Shown: piece after piece, positions 55,429 to 64,000 of the stretch | Numbering within the stretch: position 1 is the first letter of the stretch | Layout of the letters: every line of letters begins with the position of its first letter | Assembly: GCA_949130495.1 (NCBI GenBank) | Contig: OX422216.1 | Span: 365,266,605-365,330,604 of the forward strand | Length of the DNA: 64,000 bases | Source of the DNA: Sambucus nigra | Taxonomy: Eukaryota; Streptophyta; Magnoliopsida; Dipsacales; Adoxaceae | Reading direction: 5' to 3' | Notes under the pieces: generated by a model | What the model saw: the letters and a program-made list of their open reading frames with translations, nothing else | Told to the model about the DNA's origin: nothing | The model's database searches: none | Position numbers and translations under genes: made by a program

Positions 55429-57387
55429 TCATCCTTTAGATTTAGCAAGTGAGGAAGCATGTGAAAGTAAATGAGAATCAAAAACCCTATTTTGCAAGGC
55501 AACCAAGTCGGATTTGCTAACCCAAATTAATGAAGAATGAGTATCTTGGGGTGTTAGAACTTTAACTACCGTGGTTACTTTACTATGGGGTTTTCTAGGA
55601 ATTTGTTTAAGATCAAAACAAAATTTCCTAAGATGACCTTTTCGACCACAATGTGTACAAGCAAAAACATGTCGAAAAGATTTACTTAAGGAGTGATCTT
55701 TAAATGCATTCCTAGTAGATTCTCCTAAAACATTGGTTTTGGATTTATGAGTAGATGCATTACAAGAATTGAATCCTAAACCACAAGTGTCATTTTTAAT
55801 TTGGATCGTTCCTAACATTTTATCTAGTTTTTCTGAACGACACTCCAAATCAAATTTGACATTACTAGAATCTTTTAATTTATTTTCCAATTCTAAAATG
55901 TTAGATTCTAGTAAAACATTTCGCTCTTCAAAAGCAAGAAGCTCCTTTTTCAAGGATTCCATTAAACCCCTAAGGCTATCTCTTTCGCCTTCTACATATT
56001 CTAGCTTCTCTTGAAGAGTCCTCTCACGTGTCCTAAGGTCTTCTATTAAAGCACTTTCATCAACGACCTTGACACTTTCTCTTAAACTAGCTTCTAACTT
56101 CAAATTGGCTCTTTTTAATTTAATAGATTCTTTATAAAGTTCTTGAAAAGCATTTTGAAGTTCACTCACATTAACCTCTTCTTCATTTTCACTCTCTCTT
56201 TCTTCTTCACTCTCACTATCATCAAAAATAAGAGAATCATGTACAATGACCTTGGAAGTGGCATGTGCTATCGTTTCATCAATCGATGAGTTCTCACTAT
56301 CACTCACATGACTAGCCATAAAAGCCACAAAATTTTTCTTCGTGGGGGAATCGGGCTTCTCTTCCTTATTACTATCACTAAGGGTCGCATTATATGAAAT
56401 GGGTCGCTTACCCTCTTTCCTTAGTTTAGTGAGGCACTCATAAGCCCTATGGCCATAACCTTCACAACCAAAACACTTATTAGACTCGTCCCTATCTAAA
56501 TTTTCATTACTAGGTTTAGGAATCTTCTCGGCTTTAGAAATATTTTTGCCTTTGTCATGCTTAGAAGATTCAAATTTCTTAAAATCATTTTTAAATTTAT
56601 CTTTGTTAATTTTAAGAAATTTTCTAAATTTGCGAGCAAATAAAGCCATGTCTTCCGAGTCACTCTCACTATCGCTCTCTACTACTTGTTTGACCTCTTT
56701 TCGGGCTTTTAAAGCAATGCCCTTTTCGATTTTCTTATCAGTTTTAGAGGGAAACATATCCAGTTCATAGGTTTGTAAATCACCTACAAGCTCTTCTAAT
56801 TTCGTAGAGGCTAAAGTGGGTAAAGAATTTAACACGATCACCTTTGGAATAAATCTATCGGGTAGGGGCCTTAAAATTTTCTTTACAACACGGTCGTCAG
56901 GTATTTTCTCTCCCAAGTTAAACGATGAATTAACAATATCGGAAAGTCTAGCATAAAATTCATCAAAAGTTTCTTTTTCATTCATTTTGATAGTTTCAAA
57001 TTGAGTGGTGAGGTTTTGGAGTTTTGAAGCTTTAACGACACTAGTTCCTTCATGAGTTAATTGTAAAATATCCCAAGCTTCTTTAGCGGTTTCACACGTC
57101 ATAATACGTCGGAATTCATCCGGTGTGACAGCGCTAAACAAGGCATTTAAACCACGGGAATTGAAATTAGCAAGTTTAAACTCATTTTCAGTCCATCTAT
57201 CGGCGGGTTTGATAACACGTTCATTTTCAACTAAATAAGTTGGTGGGGACCACCCGTTAACAACAGACATCCAAACTCTTTCGTCGATAGATTTTAGTGC
57301 CGATCTCATACACGCTTTCCAATAAGCGTAGTTTGAACCATCGAAAATAGGAAATTTTGAAAATGGGGAAAAATCCATTTTAGCCAA
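55429..57387 (-). CDS. Gag polyprotein, Sirevirus-like copia, intact
   Basis: 652 codons, no stop. Residues 1-50 form the N-terminal DUF4219-like start (FPIFDGSNYAYWK). Residues about 75-215 are the UBN2 gag-polypeptide domain of copia elements (AKEAWDILQLTHEG, FDEFYARLSDIV). The first zinc knuckle is C305-C308-H313-C318, followed by a Ser/Glu/Asp-rich stretch (about 330-405). A long coiled coil covers about 405-525. The second knuckle is C577-C580-H585-C590. The ATG lies about 40 bases after the primer site. Gag would assemble particles in the cytoplasm and package element RNA. All key Cys/His are present, so it may be functional. No protease or pol follows the stop. Confidence 0.93.
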   Translation of the reverse strand: MAKMDFSPFSKFPIFDGSNYAYWKACMRSALKSIDERVWMSVVNGWSPPTYLVENERVIKPADRWTENEFKLANFNSRGLNALFSAVTPDEFRRIMTCETAKEAWDILQLTHEGTSVVKASKLQNLTTQFETIKMNEKETFDEFYARLSDIVNSSFNLGEKIPDDRVVKKILRPLPDRFIPKVIVLNSLPTLASTKLEELVGDLQTYELDMFPSKTDKKIEKGIALKARKEVKQVVESDSESDSEDMALFARKFRKFLKINKDKFKNDFKKFESSKHDKGKNISKAEKIPKPSNENLDRDESNKCFGCEGYGHRAYECLTKLRKEGKRPISYNATLSDSNKEEKPDSPTKKNFVAFMASHVSDSENSSIDETIAHATSKVIVHDSLIFDDSESEEERESENEEEVNVSELQNAFQELYKESIKLKRANLKLEASLRESVKVVDESALIEDLRTRERTLQEKLEYVEGERDSLRGLMESLKKELLAFEERNVLLESNILELENKLKDSSNVKFDLECRSEKLDKMLGTIQIKNDTCGLGFNSCNASTHKSKTNVLGESTRNAFKDHSLSKSFRHVFACTHCGRKGHLRKFCFDLKQIPRKPHSKVTTVVKVLTPQDTHSSLIWVSKSDLVALQNRVFDSHLLSHASSLAKSKG

Positions 57388-57426
57388 AAATTTAAAAGAT
57401 CTTTAACGAAATAACTTATCGTTTTT

Positions 57427-57439
57427 GGCTCTGATACCA
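57427..57439 (-). other. tRNA-iMet primer-binding site
   Basis: TGGTATCAGAGCC on the minus strand, three bases inside the 5' LTR edge at 57443. Confidence 0.92.
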
Positions 57440-57442
57440 ATC

Positions 57443-58998
57443 TGTAAACGCGAGAATTTCCCTTTTAGATAAATGCGTAAGCGTTAGGAAGATGATGGTT
57501 CAATAAAATCAGTCAATTAATATATTCACTTAAACCGATTAATTAATCCAAGTCCTAGAATTTGCCTAAGTCATATTTTTCAATTAAACAAAGTTAGGCC
57601 AAACCAATTTTAGCAAGAGACTTGAATTAAACAACTTTACCCAATATTTAATTTAAGTCCAAATTAAATTGAGTGTGATAATTAAACCAAATTTTATCTT
57701 GAATTGTCCTAAGCATGCGTTCAAAGTTATAATGTAAGATAAAATAAACAATATCACACTACGCCGCGATGTACGAGGAAAAACCCAAGACGGGAAAAAA
57801 CCTCGAACGGCCCTAGCCACAAATCCACTAGATACGGAATTACAAGTACAAGATAGATAGACTTACAACGACTGACTCGATCCCTCTCAAGCCTCGATGC
57901 TTCTTCTTGTAGACACCTATTCCTAGCGGATAACCTTGGAACACCACCGCGGTCTCGGAATCCACCGATAGGGCTTTCTATGGTCACTGTCACCCGATCA
58001 AGGAGCCTTTCTCCAAGTGGGTGGAATCACAACAAACGTCTTCTTTGATGGATGCAGAAGCAAACCAAAACTTCTCTTCTTGAATTCGGTAGAGAAAAAC
58101 CGGTGCCAAACTCCAAGCAATTTGATATGTATATAAGAACTTGGATAAACAATAATTGGGTGTAAACACTAGAGTGGTATATGAATTTCTCTTTGAAAAT
58201 TATCACTCAAAACATGAACATTTTCCTAAATAATTTTTGCTCTCAAACTCTCTCTAAGAGATAAACTAGGATGGAAAAGTTATGGAAATGTTAAGTTTGG
58301 AAAATGTCATTCCCGCACATATTAAGGTCTGTAAAAGTTGGTTAAAAACCAAGTGGGGAAGTGGGTGAAAAACTGCCAAAAACTGTTCCCGCTCGTTCGA
58401 ACGACATTTCGTTCGAACGAGATCTCGTTCGAACGAGACTTCTAACGACACACCAGTATGGACTTCGTTAGAATATCGTTGGAAACCTCGTTAGAACGAA
58501 CAATCTCGTTCGAATGACATTTCGAACGACAGACCAGTATAGGTTAGTGAGAACTCGTTGGCAAACTCGTTCGAACGAAACCTGGTTCGCACGAAAAACT
58601 CGTTCTAACGACATTTCGAACGACTTCCAGAAATTTTGTAAAATTCGATTTTGGCCCAGAAACTTTATATACTTTAATTTAAAGTTCCAATTAAATTTTT
58701 CTGAAAATAAAACACAGTTTTTATTAAACCTAACACCCAACAAACTTTGTTCCAAGCTCCTATATATATATAATTGCATTCGTACCTTGGGAGCATGGAA
58801 CCATAGTTGATGACGTAGAAACGAGGCACGCAAACCGGCATATTTGATGAAGCTTTATACTCTTTGCCACTACATCTTCAACAAACACTTCATAGGCTTG
58901 AGAGTATTACAATGACATACTATCCTATGAATAAATGTTTTTGTTCGGAATTGAGCCAACACAATACATGGACTCAATTGGAAATTTGTGTCCTTACA
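57443..58998 (-). repeat. 5' LTR of gag-only Sirevirus-like element
   Basis: Nearly identical to the 3' LTR: a few substitutions in the first 100 bp and one fewer AACTGCCAAA unit near 58375. Palindrome block at 58389-58625. Confidence 0.92.
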
Positions 58999-59003
58999 TA
59001 CTA

Positions 59004-59963
59004 CTTTGATTTGCATAGTTAAGCAACCTATTAGGGTTTTGACCCATATCTTTAGAGGTTTTATTCATATGTTAGGGATGGACCACCTACCTAACTTCCT
59101 CTAAGAATATTCATCTATCAATCTATCTCATCCAGAATTTCAGCTTCTGTCGATGTGGGTTACTATCTGCTTTAGTTAATTATTTTAATTTTACCATTGT
59201 TACTTCGAGACAATTTAGTTAGCATGTATTATGGGATTTGAGATTGCCATATATTATCTTTTAGTTTTATTGCGGGATTGTATTGAGTTTTTTTGTCTTG
59301 GGACAACATTATAGCTAATTTAAGGATCATGGACTTTTCATACTTTCATACCGCTTCTATATCCCATCTTATGTTTCATTTGATCTCTTTATGTTGAGAA
59401 TGATGTTTAGTTGTTTTAACAACCTATAATGTTTTAATAATCAAAATTAATCAATTTGAATATTAAAATATGCAAAGGTTTCACACCCAACATACACTGA
59501 ACACCCCCTATTGGATATACTCGTCATAAGTGAATGGGAAGGTTCCCAAGCATCTAGTTTGGAGGATAAGTAGATGATCGTCATTATACTCCTACAGAGA
59601 TGGCTGACCAAGAAAACAATAATGCTTCCAACTAGAAGATATCACCCCTAGCTGCCTTTGGGTGGGTTTTGCTTATCTTTTTCTTTTATTTTTATCGTAA
59701 TCTATTTGGTTACTTTTTATAGGCCTTGCACCATTTTTTTCTTCATATTAATGAGATTTTGTTTTTGTCTTTCACCATTCTTATTTTGTATAGTTAACTC
59801 TATATATTTACTTTACAATTACTATATTTAGTTGTTATCCAAAATATGTAAGTTATCACCCTTGTTTAACTTAAATGCTTGTTAGTGATATTAGGATATA
59901 TGGTTGATCTTATTGACATGTAAAACAATCAATAGGCCAAAGAACTAACCCTTTGACTAAAGT
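59004..59963. other. AT-rich spacer, no gene seen
   Basis: The left part continues the DNA that precedes 52070. The right part probably belongs to the noncoding 3' end of the Tat-type element whose integrase is at 60825-61290. No LTR edge could be fixed. Confidence 0.4.
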
Positions 59964-60170
59964 GGTGGTCGGTGGAGTTGAGGTTTATGACAAAATCCAC
60001 TGACTTGTATTATTAATCAAGAGGATAAATAACTATAATTGATTAAAACTTGTAAATATTCTTATTAGACTTAATTGGTGGTCAATGGAGCTAGGGTCTG
60101 TGACCGAATCCACTAACTTGTATAATTAATCGAGAGGATAAATAACTAACCACTTGATTAAAATCTGTAA
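59964..60170. repeat. Two direct copies of a ~93-bp unit (113-bp spacing)
   Basis: GGTGGTCGGTGGAG and GGTGGTCAATGGAG starts at 59964 and 60077, both followed by AATCCACTnACTTGTAT and GAGGATAAATAACTA. Diverged tandem duplication next to the larger array. Confidence 0.8.
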
Positions 60171-60189
60171 GGTAACCTTCCTTTATAAC

Positions 60190-60725
60190 TAAATTTAAAA
60201 GTTATACCAGTGTTTTCCAATGGGTTTTATGCCAACCTTAGGTTACCAACTTATTCCCAAGTTTGTGCCACCCATTCTTAGGTGGGTTTATGACTATTCT
60301 AGGCTGACCAACCCAAGATGGGTTGTACCACCGTTATCAGGTGGGTTTGATGCCAAATATTAGGCTATCAACTCATTTATATGTTGTACCACCCTTTATT
60401 AGGTGGGTTTATGCCTATTCTAGGACATCCAACCTAAGTTGTGCTGTAGCACCATTTTTAGGTGGGTTTGATGCTAAATCTTAGGCGAACAACTTATTTA
60501 TATGTTGTACAACCCATTCTAAGGTGGATTTATGCCTATTCTAGGCCGATCAACCTAAGTTGAGTTATACTACCATTTTCAAATGAGTTTGATGCCAAAT
60601 CTTAGGCGACCAACTTATTTATAAGTATTATACCACCCATTTTTGGGTGGGTTTATGCCTATTCTGGGTTGACTAACTTATGTTTGGTTGCACCAACATT
60701 TTTAGGTGGGTTTGATGATATTGTT
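60190..60725. repeat. Tandem array of nine ~60-bp units with A/B alternation
   Basis: GGTGGGTTT-type boxes recur at about 60220, 60281, 60340, 60402, 60461, 60523, 60582, 60646 and 60705, giving alternating spacings of 59 and 61-64 bp, so the true period is a dimer of about 121 bp. After the box, one unit type continues GATGCCAAATCTTAGGCGA and the other ATGCCTATTCTAGGCCGA. Most units can fold as CCACC...GGTGG. Such arrays are common in the 3' untranslated region of plant Tat/Ogre-group elements, and this one lies just downstream of a Tat integrase end on the minus strand. Confidence 0.88.
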
Positions 60726-60824
60726 TAATGTTGGAGGCACTGTTATAAATAAAGGAATTTAGTAACCTAAAATATATTTATTGAATTTAAATACTTGCAA
60801 TAAATCATCTTTCTACTTAATGAT

Positions 60825-61290
60825 CCAAAGGTTTATGGCATTCCACGATCTAAGTATTGTTCTGTCGTCGAAATTCTCCAGTTAGTATGATCAACCTATT
60901 CCCCATGCGACTATTTTATATGGACCTTGCCAATTTGGTGCCAAATTTTTGTCACACGATTTATTGGAAACTAGTAGAAGCTTTATGAGCACTAGATTGT
61001 CGGCTTAGAACTCTTTAACTTTGATCTTCCTATCATGATGCTTAGCAAGTTATTGCTGGTATACGGTAAGGTTAATAAGAGAATGCTCTCTTTGTTATTC
61101 TGTTAGGTCAAGATTATGATCCAAATGATTATTGTTGTGTCCGTCTTCAAAGATCTTAGTCGTTAGAGTTCGCAAACTTATTTTCAATGGGATGATGAAT
61201 TTTATTTCAAAAGCATACTCCAGCTATTTACACTTTCCCATTAGTAGAAGATATTGTGAGAAAGAAAATTAGAAGGAAGTTAAGCATTGG
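60825..61290 (-). pseudogene. Tat-type gypsy integrase C-terminus remnant
   Basis: The minus strand reads, across a few stops, IIPLKISLRTLTTKIFED, then a Leu-rich YQQ.LAKHHDRKIK segment, then NWQGPYKIV (60909-60935) and SWNAINL (about 60827-60848). These are the standard closing blocks of plant Tat-group integrases (NWEGPYRV and WNAENL types). Upstream pol is missing or unreadable. It fixes the orientation of the surrounding element as minus, with the tandem array in its 3' untranslated region. Confidence 0.75.
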
Positions 61291-61684
61291 GTGTTATAAG
61301 ACATAGTTACCTTCTGTAAGTCCTACCATAGTTGATGTTTCATTCTATCGGCACAAGTTTTTTTTTCCCATTGTGGGTTTTTTCACATACGCCTTGGTGC
61401 TGTTCTATATTATTTACCACTCTGCACTTAGATTAAGTCACCTAGTATTGAAGATAAAATTTGAGGTAGTCTACTTGGTAAATAATTTTTCATATAAGAC
61501 CTTTGGCCTTGTTTTTATTACCTTAACAAGAATTAAATTAAAACCTTGTCTCTTTATTGATAAGTCTTTTAATTGGGTATCCTCCCTTTATCTTAGTTTC
61601 GATCACACCTACTCTCACCCCCAATTAAACTACTCTCTTACATTGGGCGACTCCGCATAGGTGGTATTCATGATTTCTTTATCG
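61291..61684. other. No gene recognised
   Basis: The 95-codon plus-strand frame at 61373-61660 has no recognisable motif and lies opposite the expected integrase strand, so I do not call it. Confidence 0.4.
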
Positions 61685-62624
61685 TGTAACACCTCATTCA
61701 TGAACGAAAAACTCAAGTGGAAATAGAGATAAGGTTATGGTAAATCAACCTTCTACTTAAATATTTACTGGAAATAATAACGTCATTTCAAATAAGAATC
61801 CAATCTTTTTACTTATGATATCTCATGCTTTACATAAAAATCATATGATATATTTATATGAAAACATTAATTAATATGTTTACTTGAAAATATGTTTTAG
61901 ACATTAATATCTTTACAAGATGTTGTATAATTTGTGTTTGCGTAAATTTTATTAGAAGAACCATTAACCCACGTATACTTTATCATATTTTGAAGAACCC
62001 TTCATTGCAATACGATGTACGAAATAATGTGATCATTATAAGTAGTCGTTTGCATGAGCTACGAATCACCTTGATTTTCATATTTTAAGAAACCCCATTA
62101 GATTAATTCTTGTTATGCTTCTTCCAGGTTAAATTTCAAACATATATAGTCATCTACGAATGGATTTATAAATATTCACTGGATTCTAAATATTTAGGAC
62201 TTATATGTAAGCGGAACTCATAGTATAAAATTTTTACTTTAAATTTGCATGTAAAGACATATAGTTTTAAATATATGTTTTAGATTGACAAATACCTACC
62301 GATTAACAAGTAGCAGGCTGTTAAATGGCTATTAATATAAAGGCCAGCTATACTGCCTCAATATGATTATCTAGTACAAACATATTGTGTCGATATTATT
62401 TACTTTTGAAGGAACCCTTGTGCATATAATCAAGATATAATTTGAATTGATTAAGTGAGAACTATTTTAAAGCTATTAATTAATATTGAGATATGATGGG
62501 TTGCTGATTATCTTTGACAAAACATATTTTGAAGCATTATACATAAGCCTGATTGTGCATACATGAATATATGTATATATTGAAAATTACATCCCCATCA
62601 CAACTCCTACTAAATAAAAATTGA
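61685..62624. other. AT-rich LTR-like sequence
   Basis: TGTAACACCTCATTC at 61685 looks like a chromovirus LTR start. No partner terminus was found in the window. Confidence 0.35.
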
Positions 62625-62872
62625 ATTATAATTACTTCAAAAATAAAAGAAATAAAATATTTTATGGAAAAGAGAAATTTCGTATAACTTGTTGTATTCA
62701 TTAGCGTTGGGAGCCGCAATACCTTCTCAAAAGGCAAATTATATATGATTTTCTCCCACTTATCACCAATAATTGGATGGACTATGTGACGTCCCGATTT
62801 CCAGGGGTCAATGCAGAAAATCTTTTATACTTTGATTTGATTTGAGAAACTACTCTCTTAAAGTAAAATCTT
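62625..62872. repeat. Direct repeat, left copy
   Basis: Matches 63761-64000 along nearly its whole length, including GTTGGGAGCCGC, CCCACTTATCACCAA and the LTR-like start TGTGACGTCCCGATTT at 62785. Spacing is about 1135 bp. Confidence 0.8.
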
Positions 62873-63760
62873 TCTTTTACATTTTTGTGTCGTAAAATAC
62901 CCTTAAATTAATTAATGAAATGATGTCTCGCTTATGAAATTTATAAGAACACTTTAAATAAAAGAGTTTTTCCAACTTCATAAAATAAATAAAAATTTAA
63001 GAAAGTCTACACCATCCTGTCGTATTACAAATCAAATTTAAACTGCTTCAAAATAGTTCCAAATAACGTAGTCAAAGTTACATTTAAAAAACAATTAAAG
63101 TAAATAGTAAATAGAGCTCTATTGGCGCATAAATCCTCCCTTGCGTCTCATAGTTTCCTTTATCGTTTCCCGAAGTACCTGCAGAGGGTTTGGCAAATGG
63201 TGGTATATGAGCATGCGCCCAGTTGAAGAAATACTAGCAGAGTAATATACACAAAGAATATTTATGCATGTAAAGTATATTTTAGAAATTAAGAATTAAT
63301 TCATCAATTGATTAAATGTTCTTATGCAAAATGAACGTTACATGCAATTAACGTTTTGACCATGTAACATGGGCGATAATCCCACTCACACTTAATTTTT
63401 CTTTTGGCAACACCCATATCACGTTCATTTAACCATTAACATACTTTCACATTTTTCCAAGTTGTTTCATAAACTTGCATTTACATTAATGAGCGTCGTG
63501 CTCAAAATAATCTTTTCACTTTTTTAATTGGGGTACCAATTAATGAGTGTTATATGACCTTTCACCGACTCCTACAATGTCGGAATATACTACTGATAAG
63601 TTGTTAGGGGTCTAAGCATTAATCCAAACCCTAAGACTTCGGGCCTTTCTTAAATTTTCCAATTACCTTTGAGTGCCTCTTACTTGTTACATATTTGTAA
63701 CCATTTTTCCTTTCTTTCTTTCTTATCCGTTTTAAACATTTTTCTTTTACTTTCTTTAGA
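62873..63760. other. LTR-like spacer between the direct repeats
   Basis: The layout, with CTGCAGAGGGTTTGG followed by a GAGCATGCGCCCAG segment near 63180-63225, resembles the middle of chromovirus LTRs. No coding signal. Confidence 0.4.
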
Positions 63761-64000
63761 TTACAATTACCTCAGAAATAAAAAATAAAATATATTATGG
63801 AAAAAAGAAATTTGGTATTACTTGTTGTATTTTATTGGGGTTGGGAGCCGCGATACCTTGTCAAAAGTATAATTACATATGATATTTTCCCACTTATCAC
63901 CAATCATTGGTTGGACTATGTGACATCCTGATTTATAGAGGTCAATGCGAAGCACGTGTTATACTTTGATTTCATTTGAAAAACTACTCTTTTAAAGTAA
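63761..64000. repeat. Direct repeat, right copy, cut by the window edge
   Basis: Second copy of the 62625-62872 repeat, with the start TGTGACATCCTGATTT at 63919. It may be a second LTR or a tandem duplication. Confidence 0.8.

Larger units (their letters stand above)
52075..58998 (-). mobile_element. Gag-only Sirevirus-like copia element (TR-GAG type), nearly intact
   Basis: LTRs at 52075-53644 (1570 bp) and 57443-58998 (1556 bp) start TGTAAACGCG and end TCCTTACA, with the perfect target duplication TACTA at 52070-52074 and 58999-59003. The iMet primer site (57427-57439), a polypurine tract beside the 3' LTR (53645-53657) and further tracts downstream of gag are all in minus orientation. The only gene is a full gag; pol is absent, not merely decayed, in 3.8 kb of internal DNA. 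This matches the class known as terminal-repeat retrotransposons with a Gag domain. Mobilisation would need pol from an autonomous Sirevirus. Confidence 0.93.

Noticed and set aside
61373..61660. 95-codon plus-strand ORF as a host gene
   Set aside because: It lies in a minus-strand Tat-type element, has no motif and no plausible promoter or splice context.

Overview
The window looks like repeat-rich, heterochromatic DNA from a seed plant, probably a eudicot. It holds plant-type LTR retrotransposons of several lineages, an RTE-type LINE and a decayed plastid insert. I find no host protein-coding gene I can support in 64 kb. Almost everything recognisable is a transposable element, often inserted one inside another, and most elements are non-autonomous (no pol) or broken. 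The species cannot be told from the sequence.

Layout, left to right. 1-9158: remnants of two minus-strand Ty3/gypsy elements of the Tat/Athila group (gag, a dead protease, primer-binding sites, LTRs) and an opposite-strand LTR fragment at the window edge. 9159-21996: a structurally complete 12.8-kb non-autonomous LTR element (LTRs of about 2.65 kb, 5-bp target duplication AGACT) carrying one unknown proline/acid-rich ORF. That reading frame is split by a nested 4.3-kb gag-only copia element (14139-18455, target duplication GTAAT). 22481-28080: a chromovirus-like gypsy element with gag, protease and reverse transcriptase, cut short by a deletion running into its 3' LTR (target duplication ATAAT). 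29806-31260 plus 41815-43140: one minus-strand RTE LINE, split by a plastid-derived insert bearing a trnV-UAC 5' exon, which is itself split by a 10.05-kb Del/Tekay-like element (31647-41697, two 3062-bp LTRs, target duplication GCACT) that has no recognisable gag-pol. 43850-45960: a dead copia pol. 50597-51664: a solo copia LTR (target duplication ACGTA). 52075-58998: a young-looking Sirevirus-like gag-only element with an intact 652-aa Gag (target duplication TACTA). 59964-61290: the 3' end of a Tat-type gypsy element with tandem repeats behind the integrase C-terminus. 61685-64000: LTR-like direct repeats.

The most unusual signal is in the LTRs of the Del/Tekay-like element. Eight hairpins sit in 331 bp; most share a constant 20-nt loop (GGTCGATGNNNNATTCCGAA) while their stems differ in sequence and stay self-complementary. 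They are followed by a second run of short hairpins with AGTGAA-like loops. A diverged copy of the same module lies inside the element. Other LTR families here carry different self-complementary modules in U3 (TCGTTCGAACGA, TCGATCGATCGA, GGTCCGGACC, GAACCGGTTC). Keeping self-complementarity while changing sequence appears to be a recurring property of LTRs in this genome.

Target duplications, LTR termini, primer sites and polypurine tracts were read directly. Lineage names come from family knowledge. Ages and functions of the hairpin modules are inference.
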